Source: Sinorhizobium fredii USDA 205
GTDB lineage: Bacteria > Pseudomonadota > Alphaproteobacteria > Rhizobiales > Rhizobiaceae
DNA: 61,311 nucleotides
Assembly: GCF_001461695.1 (NCBI RefSeq)
Contig: NZ_AUTC01000147.1
Span: 1 to 61,311, forward strand
Direction: 5' to 3'
Of the stretch, positions 1-8,012 are shown piece by piece (the stretch's first letter is position 1; each line of letters begins with the position of its first letter). The notes below the pieces were generated by a model. That model worked only from the letters and a program-made list of their open reading frames with translations, was not told the DNA's origin and ran no database searches. The position numbers were made by a program, and so were the translations under genes.

Positions 1-167
1 ACCCATTGGTATCTATCGCAAGTCGCACTTCATCCTTGAACCCACCCCCCTACATATCAAAATCGCATAAGCTTAATTATGGAACTTGTTCGCGCAGATC
101 GAGACGCGCGATGCCTTGTGAAACTGTAGAAGCTCACATAAATTTTCCAACGGCGATGTGGTTCTGG

Positions 168-330
168 CCAGCGGATGATCCAGACGAGATCGAGCACGTC
201 CACATGGCACTCGCCGAAGATCACCCGCACCTCGTCGGTGCTGAGCGCGTCAGCAATGGCCATCGGCACAGCCTATGTCATCGAGAGCCACCATCCCGAA
301 TGGCATCGAGGGCTTGAGCCACGGATCATA
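168..330 (+). pseudogene. C-terminal relic of a His-rich membrane transporter
   Basis: Two overlapping frames together read as one short histidine-rich tail. The first frame gives DPDEIEHVHMALAEDHPHL and then NGHRH; near 264-270 the reading moves by one base and continues AYVIESHHPEWHRG. His-rich tails of this sort end some rhizobial MFS metal transporters; I rely on memory of the family for that. Nothing upstream to position 1 continues the protein, so only the 3' end of a gene is left, and it is frameshifted. It lies just before a frameshifted nickel/cobalt efflux gene, consistent with a decaying metal-resistance unit. Positions 1-167 show nothing I can support. Confidence 0.35.
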
Positions 331-433
331 AATGACCGGTCTCGCCGTTTACGCCGGCCCGCGAGTCGTTGGCGCGGTTCCTGAATCTGGTTTGAATCGC
401 CACATCGGCCGCACTTTGAACTGGGCATAGGCG

Positions 434-1154
434 TTGCTGCAAGCAATCGTAGACACCCAGCGGGACATCTATCTCGCCTTCGCCGAACATATCAAAACCT
501 TTGCGAACGGCGGCGGCTGGACGGCTTTCTTCGCCTTCCTGCCGATGGGGATCGTCTTTGGCGCGGTGCATGCGATGACGCCCGACCACAGCAAGGCCGT
601 GCTGGCCACCTACCTGACCGGAGCGTCGGCGGGCATCGGGCGCGGGCTGATGGTTTCCTTGGCGCTGTCCGCCACGCATGTGACGATGGCCGTGGTCATC
701 GCCCTGTTCTCGCTGCCTCTGGTATCGGTCATGCTCGGGAGCGCCGGTTCGGCTCCGTTGCTCGAGGACCTGAGCCGCGGACTGCTCTGCCTCATGGGAG
801 CGTGGATGCTGTGGAGTGCCTGCTTCCGCCCGCCGCATGTGCACGGCGAAGGGGAAGGTGTCGCCGTCGGCTTCATGGCCGGGCTGATCCCCTGCCCATT
901 GACGCTGTTCGTCATGATCTTCGCCATGTCGCGCGGCGTGCCCGAGACCGGGATCATGTTCGCGCTCGTCATGATGACGGGAGTGGCGCTTACTCTCTCC
1001 AGCGTGGCACTTGCGACCGTTCTCTTCCGCACACGGATCCGAGAAACTGCTGGCGACCCGGCACGCCCTGCTGGCCAAAATATCGAAACTTGTCGAGGGC
1101 CTCACCGGTCTGATCCTGGTGATCATCGCGATGCGAGAGATTTTCGTCCGTTGA
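434..1154 (+). pseudogene. NicO/RcnA-type nickel-cobalt efflux permease, frameshifted near the 3' end
   Basis: The protein is a polytopic inner-membrane permease of the NicO (RcnA/NixA-like) family, which exports Ni2+ or Co2+. The signature is the first transmembrane motif HAMTPDHSKAVLATYLTG (codons from about 567), followed by helices and a short His-containing loop (PPHVHGEGEG). The first frame runs from a TTG at 434 with a stop just upstream. Around 1036-1040 it leaves the hydrophobic sequence, while the next frame continues EKLLATRHALLAKISKLVEG and a final helix to TGA at 1152-1154. The shift fits one extra base. Only the last helix is affected, so a single sequencing error would restore an ordinary gene. 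The convergent MFS gene ends 10 bp downstream. Confidence 0.75.
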
Positions 1155-1163
1155 AGGATTGCG

Positions 1164-2357
1164 TCAGCATTCCTCCGGCGGTTTCAAACGCCGGAACTGC
1201 ATCAGCAACAGCAGATCGTAGACAATCTTCAACGCACCGCAGATGAGCAACGGCCATGCTCGGGACGAGGCGGCGAAGAGAGCGCCCGCCAGGGCAGGAC
1301 TGGCCGAGGCGGCAAGACTGCGCGGCACCGACGTGAAGCTGGCAGCGGCTGCCCGCTCCGCCTCGGTGACGACGGCCATCACGTAGGACGAGCGGGTCGG
1401 CACGTCCATCTGCGACAGTGCGGCCCGGACAAGCAGAAAGAAAAGCGCGAGGGGTAATGTGGGCGCAAGCGCCGCCAGCATCAGGGCGAAGCTGGACGGG
1501 ATGTGTGTGAACACCATCGTGTTGATGAGTCCGATGCGTCGCGATAGCCATGCGGCCACAGGGAACGAGAGCGCCGACAGCACGCCAGACCAGAAGAAGA
1601 AAACACCTGCCTCCGAAAGCGACAGGCCAAATCGCTCGAAAAGCCAAAGGGCGAGCAGTGATTGGACGACGAAGCCGCCGGCGAAGGCATCGAGACTGAA
1701 CAGGGCGGCCAGCTTGAAAACGATGTGGCGCGACGGGCCGAGCGCAGGCGTTGCGCCCGCATCCAGCGCCGGGCGGCGTGGGATGCAGGCGTAGAGCAAG
1801 CCGCCGAGCAGCCCCAGAAGCGCGTAAAGGACGAACATGGCCCTGATGCCGCCAAGCCGGTCGAGGCCAACCGGGGCCAAAAGGTCGGGTACCGCTGCAG
1901 CGAGTCCGCCGATGGCTCCCGCGAAGGCGCCCACGAGGCTGTAGCGCGCGAACATCCTGGTTCGCTCTCGCGCCGAGACTTCGCGTGTGAGCACGGCGTG
2001 CTCCAACGGCACGAACACGCTGACACTGCCGGCCGAGGGATTAATCGTGCCGGCAAAGGCGATGACCAGAAGCAGCGCGTAGTCGTGGACAACGGCAAAG
2101 GCCACACCCGTCGCGATCATCAAGCTCGCGCCAGCCAGTAGAAGCTGGCGATGATCGTGCCTGGCACCGAGGAAGCCGACACATATCGTCAGCAGCGCGG
2201 AGCCAAGCAGCGATGCGGTCGCAATGACACCGACCTCGAGGGGAGTAAATCCGAGGGCGAGCAGATAGACCGGCAACAGCACGGCCACGAAGCCGTCGCC
2301 AATGTCGCGCAGGGCGCGCGCCGCGAAGAGGAAAGTCGCCGGGTGAACCCGCAGCAC
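1164..2357 (-). CDS. MFS transporter
   Basis: This is a 12-helix major facilitator superfamily permease of about 397 residues. Helices begin at FLFAARALRDIGDGF and the protein keeps the MFS loop 2-3 pattern around GFLGARHDHRQ. I chose the GTG at 2357, which sits 8 nt behind a GAGAGG ribosome site and leaves a normal family length; longer starts up to a TTG at 2504 are open but add a non-hydrophobic, atypical N-terminus. The substrate is not visible. It runs convergently to the NicO relic and divergently from the chromate genes. Related rhizobial MFS proteins sit beside metal-resistance genes, but a role in metal or drug export is inference. Confidence 0.85.
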   Translation of the reverse strand: MLRVHPATFLFAARALRDIGDGFVAVLLPVYLLALGFTPLEVGVIATASLLGSALLTICVGFLGARHDHRQLLLAGASLMIATGVAFAVVHDYALLLVIAFAGTINPSAGSVSVFVPLEHAVLTREVSARERTRMFARYSLVGAFAGAIGGLAAAVPDLLAPVGLDRLGGIRAMFVLYALLGLLGGLLYACIPRRPALDAGATPALGPSRHIVFKLAALFSLDAFAGGFVVQSLLALWLFERFGLSLSEAGVFFFWSGVLSALSFPVAAWLSRRIGLINTMVFTHIPSSFALMLAALAPTLPLALFFLLVRAALSQMDVPTRSSYVMAVVTEAERAAAASFTSVPRSLAASASPALAGALFAASSRAWPLLICGALKIVYDLLLLMQFRRLKPPEEC

Positions 2358-2673
2358 CGATCTGGCCTCTCGTTTGTTGGTCGCTTGAATCGCCCTCTTT
2401 GGGCGGCCCGAGACATGATGCCGAAATGGAGCGTCGGTTGCCACTAGCCGGATGACCATTTCGGAGTTGCGCTCCAACCGTGTCGTCGATCTCTTCAAAC
2501 GCAATTGCGAGATATATCCTGAGGGAGATTAGGTCTCTGCAATCCCTGGGGGCGAGCCGCTTGACAGTTCTGAACAAAGAGCGGAAAACACCGCGCATGG
2601 GGTTGCGATCACCCCACGAGGCGACAGCCGAAGCATCGCGTCCACTCAACCGCTCACACGGAGGACGCGTCAT

Positions 2674-3495
2674 ATGTCGTCACTTCTTGAAATTTCCCCC
2701 GAGAAACTTGCCCGCCTTATCGGCACCCGCAAATGCCCGGCGCTCATCGACGTGCGGATCGACGAGGATTTCGACGCCGATCCGCGCCTGATACCCGGCT
2801 CGACGCGGCGCGATTATCGCAACGTGCAGGAGTGGATTGCCAGACTCGATTCGGATTCCGCAGTCGTGATCTGCCATCGCGGCAAGAAGCTCAGCTACGG
2901 TGTTGCCGCCTGGCTGCGCCACTATGGCATTGCCGCCGACGTGCTCGAAGGCGGCTTCGAAGCCTGGACAGAGAGCGGCTTTCCGGCCGTACCCGCTTCA
3001 GCGATACCGGAGCGGGATGCGAACGGGCGTACCGTCTGGGTGACGCGGGCACGGCCGAAGATCGACCGGATCGCCTGCCCGTGGCTTATCCGCCGTTTCG
3101 TCGACCCACAAGCTGTCTTCCTGTTCGTGTCGCCGTCCGAGGTCGAGGTGGTCGGCGATCGGTTCGCCGCGACTCCCTTCGACATAGACGCCCCGATCCG
3201 CTGGAGCCATCGTGGCGAGCTATGCACCTTCGACGTCATGGTGGAGGAATTCGGTCTTTCGACCGATCCGCTGCTGCGGCTTGCCACGATCGTCCGCAGC
3301 GCGGACACTTCCCGCCTCGATCTCTCTCCGCAAGCGCACGGTCTTTTGGCGGCATCGCTCGGCCTGTCGCGCATGTATGCCGACGACCTCGAGCAACTGG
3401 AGGCCGGGATGCTGCTCTACGACGCCTTTTACCGCTGGTGCCGGGATGCTACCGACGAAACGCACAACTGGCCGTCGCCGAAGAAGGATTCGTGA
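2674..3495 (+). CDS. Rhodanese-ChrB domain fusion, chromate resistance protein
   Basis: The 273-residue protein has two parts. Residues about 10-110 form a rhodanese-like domain with the active-site loop CHRGKK, where Cys is the usual sulfur-accepting residue. Residues about 120-265 form a ChrB C-terminal domain, recognisable from KIDRIACPWLIRRFVD and from AGMLLYDAFYRWCRD near the end. ChrB proteins accompany ChrA chromate pumps and have been linked to chromate sensing or reduction. A GGAGG site lies 9 nt before the ATG. The stop codon directly abuts the ATG of chrA, so the two are translated as a unit. The usual DNA-binding ChrB N-terminus is replaced here by rhodanese, so a sulfur or thiol chemistry role is possible. 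Confidence 0.9.
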   Translation: MSSLLEISPEKLARLIGTRKCPALIDVRIDEDFDADPRLIPGSTRRDYRNVQEWIARLDSDSAVVICHRGKKLSYGVAAWLRHYGIAADVLEGGFEAWTESGFPAVPASAIPERDANGRTVWVTRARPKIDRIACPWLIRRFVDPQAVFLFVSPSEVEVVGDRFAATPFDIDAPIRWSHRGELCTFDVMVEEFGLSTDPLLRLATIVRSADTSRLDLSPQAHGLLAASLGLSRMYADDLEQLEAGMLLYDAFYRWCRDATDETHNWPSPKKDS

Positions 3496-4902
3496 ATGAC
3501 CGAGATTGCAAACAGGGCCGCGCCGGATGCGGCGCGGCAAGAGTACGGTCACGGCATTCCCTTCGGCGAGGCCGTCCGCGTCTGGGCGAGGATCGCGGCC
3601 CTGAGTTTCGGCGGCCCGGCCGGACAGATCGCGGTGATGCACCGCATCCTCGTCGACGAGAAGCGCTGGATCGGCGAGCACCGGTTTCTGCATGCCTTGA
3701 ACTACTGCATGCTGCTGCCCGGACCCGAGGCGCAGCAGCTTGCCGTCTATATCGGCTGGCTCCTGCACCGCACCGCCGGCGGCCTCGTCGCCGGCACGTT
3801 GTTCGTGCTGCCGGGCTTCCTCTCCATCCTCGGCTTGAGCTACATCTACGCCGCCTTCGGCAACGTCACCGTCGTCGAAGGGCTGTTCTTCGGCCTGAAG
3901 GCGGCGGTGCTCGCCGTCGTCGTTCATGCCGTCTTCCGGATCGGCGGCCGGGCACTCAAGAACCGACTGATGATCGGCATCGCCGCGGCGGCCTTCATCG
4001 CCATCTTCTTCTTCCGCGTCCCCTTCCCGCTGATCATCCTGGCGGCGGGCATCCTCGGCTATATCGGCGGGCGTTCCGGTTCGCCGCTATTTAGAGTTGG
4101 CGGCGGCCACAAGGCGGGAAGCGGTCCGATCCTCAAGGACGAGGATTCGCTGCTCGGAGAGGAGACCCCGGCCCATGCCCGTCCGAACCTTTCCTGGTCG
4201 CTGCGGGTGTCTGCGGTGTTCTTCGCGCTCTGGCTCGTGCCGTTGGCGCTGCTCACAGCGTTCCTCGGTGTCGACCATGTCTTCACCCAGATCGGGCTGT
4301 TCTTCAGCCAGATGGCGGTGGTCACTTTCGGCGGAGCCTATGCAGTGCTCGCCTATGTCGCCCAGGAGGCCGTCCAGCACTACGGCTGGCTGAAGCCCGG
4401 CGAGATGCTCGACGGCCTCGGCATGGCCGAGACGACGCCTGGCCCTTTGATCATGGTCGTCCAGTTCGTCGGCTTCATGGGGGCCTACCGCGATCCGGGA
4501 TCGCTGAATCCGATGACGGCGGCGACGCTCGCGGCGATCCTGACGACCTGGGTGACCTTTGTTCCCTGTTTCCTCTGGATTTTCCTCGGAGCGCCCTTCA
4601 TCGAACGGCTGCGTAACAACGTGGCGCTGACTGGCGCGATGTCGGCGATTACCGCCGCCGTCGTCGGGGTGATCCTCAACCTTGCCGTCTGGTTCGGCCT
4701 GCACACGCTGTTTTCCGAGGTGGTGACTTTCGACCTGGGGCGGCTCACCCTCGACGTGCCCGTACTCAGCTCCCTCGTCCTGCCGTCGCTGGTTCTCACC
4801 TTGGCTGCAGGTTTGGCGATCTTCCGGCTCGGTGCGTCGATCATCGCGACACTTCTGGCCTGCGCTCTGGCCGGAATGGTCTGGACGATCGCGGGCGCGT
4901 GA
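3496..4902 (+). CDS. chrA: Chromate transporter ChrA
   Basis: ChrA (CHR family) exports chromate across the inner membrane using the proton-motive force. The 468-residue protein has the long, duplicated form: the first CHR half carries FGGPAGQIAVMHRILVDEKR and LPGPEAQQLAVYIGW, and the second half repeats the pattern with FGGAYAVLAYVAQEAV and ETTPGPLIMVVQFVGF. A hydrophilic linker at about residues 205-230 separates the halves. The ATG follows the stop of the rhodanese-ChrB gene without a gap, so expression is probably coupled. No separate regulator gene is present between the divergent MFS gene and this pair. Confidence 0.95.
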   Translation: MTEIANRAAPDAARQEYGHGIPFGEAVRVWARIAALSFGGPAGQIAVMHRILVDEKRWIGEHRFLHALNYCMLLPGPEAQQLAVYIGWLLHRTAGGLVAGTLFVLPGFLSILGLSYIYAAFGNVTVVEGLFFGLKAAVLAVVVHAVFRIGGRALKNRLMIGIAAAAFIAIFFFRVPFPLIILAAGILGYIGGRSGSPLFRVGGGHKAGSGPILKDEDSLLGEETPAHARPNLSWSLRVSAVFFALWLVPLALLTAFLGVDHVFTQIGLFFSQMAVVTFGGAYAVLAYVAQEAVQHYGWLKPGEMLDGLGMAETTPGPLIMVVQFVGFMGAYRDPGSLNPMTAATLAAILTTWVTFVPCFLWIFLGAPFIERLRNNVALTGAMSAITAAVVGVILNLAVWFGLHTLFSEVVTFDLGRLTLDVPVLSSLVLPSLVLTLAAGLAIFRLGASIIATLLACALAGMVWTIAGA

Positions 4903-4928
4903 TGTAGGGGCAGCAATCTATTATCGCT

Positions 4929-5087
4929 TTGACCGAACGGGGAACGCTCGTAGCAATTCTGATGTGTCGCGAAGCGCATCTCACGGACGCGGAGCTGGTC
5001 GATCTTTGTAATAGAGTCTCTGAAGGGCAGCGCTAGGAAATCGAGCAGATGGGTTCCATCCAAGCGAGATTGGACAGCTCCAGTTGA
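4929..5087 (+). pseudogene. Possible C-terminal relic of a DUF305 protein
   Basis: Starting at a TTG, one frame reads LVAILMCREAHLTDAELVDL and CNRVSEGQR, meets a TAG, and continues EIEQMGSIQARLD. This resembles the C-terminal helix of DUF305 proteins, small periplasmic proteins often found with copper resistance genes, where the pattern Q-x-x-E-I-x-x-M is typical. The in-frame stop and the lack of the N-terminal HH motif mean it cannot be functional. The match is short and made from memory, so it is tentative. Confidence 0.3.
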
Positions 5088-5149
5088 AATAGAGAGGTTG
5101 TGCAGCAACGGTCCCTGCTACACTCGTCTCGGCCAGGCCGTTGCAGCGA

Positions 5150-5602
5150 TCAGGTTCCGATTGCCGCCTGCGTCCCGAGCGTTGCTGCGGCGAGGACAAT
5201 GTATCGCGCCGTCTTTCCGATTGTGACCAGCAGCAGGAAGGACAACCAGGGCTCCGCAAAACCCCGGCAAGTACGGACAGTGCGTCTCCGAGGATTGGCA
5301 TCCACGACAGGAGCAGCGACCACCGACCAAAGCGCCGATACCATCCGGCAGCCCTTTCCAGCGAGGACGGTTTCACGGGGCGCACAAGACCGGTCGTGAA
5401 ACCGGTAGATGAATCGCCCAAGCTCCCAATTAACGACTGCTCCCAGGACGTTGCCGATGCTTGCAACAACGAGAAGCCAAGTCGTGGAGAATTTGCCTGA
5501 CGCAAGAAGGCCCACGAGCAAGGGTTCAGACTGGAAAGGCAGTACAGTGGCCGCGCCGAACGCGACAAGGAACAATCCTAGATACGCGGTTAGGCCAGTC
5601 AT
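5150..5602 (-). pseudogene. YqaA/DedA-like membrane protein with two compensating frameshifts
   Basis: The family (YqaA, SNARE-associated/DedA-like) is a small multi-helix inner-membrane protein of unknown transport role. The starting frame gives LPFQSEPLLVGLLASGKF and SIGNVLGAVVNWELGRF. The family-like sequence then jumps to another frame (KPSSLERAAGWYRRFGRWSL, SWMPILGDALSVLAGVLR) between about 5392 and 5252, and returns to the first frame for EPWLSFLLLVTIGKTARYIV. The return point looks like loss of one G in a CGGGAG run. An uninterrupted frame exists across the gene, but its middle third is nonsense, so the product as read would lose its central helices. Either the gene is broken or the sequence has two errors. 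Confidence 0.7.
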
Positions 5603-5678
5603 CCAACCTCGCCCGGGTTCAGGGACGAGAACAAAGGGCGCTCCTGCCGCTTCTTTTGGCGCTCGGCCATTTTCTCGC

Positions 5679-5709
5679 TTGACCTTACCATCGTTGGAAG
5701 CATTACACT
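5679..5709 (+). promoter_or_regulatory. CueR/HmrR-type (MerR family) copper promoter
   Basis: TTGACC at 5679-5684 and TACACT at 5704-5709 are separated by 19 bp, the over-long spacer typical of promoters activated by MerR-family metal sensors. The spacer holds an imperfect dyad, CTTACCA-tcg-TTGGAAG, matching the general CueR/HmrR operator layout. It points toward the His-rich gene and the copper operon. No merR/cueR gene is in the window. Confidence 0.6.
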
Positions 5710-5816
5710 TTCACTAGACTTCGGATTAACTCGCTATGCTGCCACATAATGATCGCGAATCGCGTGTTATACGAGCTGACAATTGACAACTGCAGGGCTG
5801 CTGGTAGTCCTCGGAC

Positions 5817-6221
5817 ATGTGCAAGATGTATCGAATCACATTACAAAAGATGCTGGTTCTGCTCCGCCTGGTGACCGTCATGTCACTGGCGGGATACTCT
5901 TTGCCGACCGCCTCCGCCGCGATGCATGGGTCGTTGTCCGGTTCGGACATGGTACACTCCCACGATCATCAGGTTCAGGCCGATGATCATCATGCCGAGG
6001 CCAGCGGCGACCATTCGCATGGCGATCACGCATCCTCGCAGGACGATGCGGCCAAGAAAAACCTCAAACAGGAATGCTGCAGCAGCTTCTGTGTCGGCGT
6101 GGCCATCGTGACCGCTACCGTCGCGGTTGGCGGCCCGCAGACGGCCTCTATCCGCGAATTCATTGATGACGCCCGGCCCTTGGGCGAGCTGCCGCCCCTT
6201 CATCGCCCCCCGAACATCTGA
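5817..6221 (+). CDS. Small His-rich exported protein, probable metal binder
   Basis: The 134-residue product has a hydrophobic N-terminal segment (MLVLLRLVTVMSLAGYSL) that ends in a likely signal cleavage region, then a histidine- and aspartate-rich stretch with repeated HDH, DDHHAE, HSHGDH, and a conserved-looking ECCSSFC motif before a second hydrophobic patch. I do not recognise a named family; short His-rich proteins of this layout often precede copper operons. The ATG at 5817 and an ATG at 5826 are both possible. It lies 108 bp after the CueR-type promoter and 89 bp before the lipoprotein gene, so it is probably the first gene of the copper unit. A periplasmic copper-buffering role is inference. 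Confidence 0.6.
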   Translation: MCKMYRITLQKMLVLLRLVTVMSLAGYSLPTASAAMHGSLSGSDMVHSHDHQVQADDHHAEASGDHSHGDHASSQDDAAKKNLKQECCSSFCVGVAIVTATVAVGGPQTASIREFIDDARPLGELPPLHRPPNI

Positions 6222-6310
6222 ATAGGACGCGCCCGTTCGCGGGTTGAATCCGTGCGTTTGCGAGCGTGATCCGCTCCAGCGCCGATGCAATCTCCTATTC
6301 GGAATACGCC

Positions 6311-6538
6311 ATGAAGCCCATATTTTTGGTGGCCACCTTCCCGCTTCTTGCGAGCGGATGCGCAGCTACATTGCCACCCGATGTCATTGCTCCGGGCGAT
6401 CTGGCCGCCTCCCAGGCCGAAGTTCGCCCCCTTCGCTATAGCAGCCCGGTTTCGGGCTACACCCACCGCGCCCCGGTCGATCCCAAGCCGTGGCGCAACC
6501 AGAACGACGCGCAGGCTCCGGAAGGAGATGCGTCATGA
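6311..6538 (+). CDS. Small lipoprotein of the copper operon
   Basis: The 75-residue product begins MKPIFLVATFPLLASGC, a signal peptide with a clear lipobox (LASGC), so it should be lipidated at Cys17. The rest is a short proline-rich tail with no recognisable fold. I preferred the ATG at 6311 over upstream starts because it places the signal peptide at the N-terminus. Its TGA overlaps the ATG of the next gene (ATGA), so it is translationally coupled to the TolC-type gene. It probably assists the outer-membrane component, but nothing in the sequence proves this. Confidence 0.7.
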   Translation: MKPIFLVATFPLLASGCAATLPPDVIAPGDLAASQAEVRPLRYSSPVSGYTHRAPVDPKPWRNQNDAQAPEGDAS

Positions 6539-7998
6539 TCGGAAGCAGGATGAAACTGGCTGCGACCCTCGCCCTGCCGCTGGTCCTCGGCGGTTGCGTC
6601 TCGGTGAGCGAGTACGCAGCGAAGAACGCCGGGTTTTCCTCTGTCGAAGCGAAGACCGCTGGTGCGACCGGAAAACAGACCGTCTGGGTTCAGAACGAGC
6701 AGCAGGCACGCGTCGTCTCCGACCGCGTGAAGACGCTGATCGCGAAGAAGACCCTCGACGTGGAGACGGCGGTCCAGGTCGCGCTGTTGAACAACAAGGG
6801 GCTGCAGGCCGCCTACGCCGATCTCGGTGATTCCGCCGCCGACGCCTGGCAGTCGACCATGCTGGTCAATCCAACCGTGTCTCTCGGCCTCACGGGGATA
6901 GGGACGCCGGGACTGGAAGCCTTCAAGACCGTCGAGGGGATGATCGCCTCGAACATCCTGGCGCTCGCCACGCGCGAACGCGACATCGCCATCGCCGACA
7001 CGCGGTTCCGTCAGGCGCAGTTGAACGCGGCGCTGCGGACGCTCCAGCTCGCGGCCGACACGCGCCGCGCCTGGATCAACGCCGTTGCGGCGTGGGAAAC
7101 GGTCGGCCAGCTCAATCAGGCCCAGGCTGCAGCCGACGCGGCCTCCGAGCTTGCCCAGAAGCTCGGCGAGACGGGTGCGATGACCAAGGAAGGTCAGGCG
7201 CGCGAACACGTCTTCTATGCGGAACTCGCCGGACAGACGGCGAAGGCACGGCTGACGGCAAGGCTCGCGAAGGAAGAGCTGACGCGGCTGATGGGCCTCT
7301 GGGGTTCGGACATCGACTACCAGGTCCCGAACCGCCTGCCTTCCTTGCCGAGGGGACTGATGAGGCGTGACCTGATCGAGGCGGAGGCGCTGCAACGGCG
7401 GGTCGACCTCCAGATCGCGAAGCTCGAGCTCGAAGCGAGGGCGAAGTCCTACAACCTCACGGAAGCGACCCGCTACGTCACCGACCTCGAACTCCTCGCG
7501 GGCTTCGAGACCGAGCGGGAAAAGGAGGACGGCAAGGTCGAGATCGAGACGACCGGACAGGCCGAACTGGAGTTCGTCATCCCCATCTTCGACAGCGGCA
7601 AGGCCCGGATGCGCAAGGCAGAGCTCGCCTATATGCGGGCGGCAAGCCTGCTTGCCGAGAAGGCCGTTAACGTCCGGTCGGAAGCACGCTCGGCATACCA
7701 GGCTTATCGCGCCAACTACGACATCGCCCGTCATTACCGGAACAGCGTCGTGCCGCTGCGCACCAAGATCGAGGAAGAGTCCCTCCTCACCTACAACGCG
7801 ATGATCACCAACACCTTCGAACTGCTCGCCGACAGCCGCGACAAGGTCAATTCGATCCTGCTTGCGGTCAACGCCAAGCGCGACTTCTGGCTCGCCGAGG
7901 CGAACCTCGCGCCTGCGATCTACGGGGGCGGCGCGGGAGCGGCCACCGGCCAAACCGAAGTGGCGGCTGCCGCCGAAAGCGGCGGCGGCGGACACTGA
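6535..7998 (+). CDS. TolC-family outer-membrane efflux lipoprotein
   Basis: The 487-residue product has signal peptide MKLAATLALPLVLGGC with a lipobox, and two outer-membrane efflux protein (OEP) repeats with long helices (for example ALLNNKGLQAAYADLGDSAA and the second-half helix ELLADSRDKVNSILLAVNAK). Such proteins form trimeric channels across the outer membrane. The start at 6535 is fixed by the ATGA overlap with the upstream lipoprotein. An RND pump and membrane-fusion protein would normally be expected as partners and neither is present here, so the channel either works with a pump encoded elsewhere or serves a multicopper-oxidase-centred detoxification module. Confidence 0.9.
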   Translation: MIGSRMKLAATLALPLVLGGCVSVSEYAAKNAGFSSVEAKTAGATGKQTVWVQNEQQARVVSDRVKTLIAKKTLDVETAVQVALLNNKGLQAAYADLGDSAADAWQSTMLVNPTVSLGLTGIGTPGLEAFKTVEGMIASNILALATRERDIAIADTRFRQAQLNAALRTLQLAADTRRAWINAVAAWETVGQLNQAQAAADAASELAQKLGETGAMTKEGQAREHVFYAELAGQTAKARLTARLAKEELTRLMGLWGSDIDYQVPNRLPSLPRGLMRRDLIEAEALQRRVDLQIAKLELEARAKSYNLTEATRYVTDLELLAGFETEREKEDGKVEIETTGQAELEFVIPIFDSGKARMRKAELAYMRAASLLAEKAVNVRSEARSAYQAYRANYDIARHYRNSVVPLRTKIEEESLLTYNAMITNTFELLADSRDKVNSILLAVNAKRDFWLAEANLAPAIYGGGAGAATGQTEVAAAAESGGGGH

Positions 7999-8012
7999 GA
8001 AAGGAAACGCAC

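Noticed and set aside
2561..2589. TTGACA upstream of the rhodanese-ChrB gene as a promoter
   Set aside because: A good -35 but no acceptable -10 at 16-18 bp spacing, so not listed as a feature.
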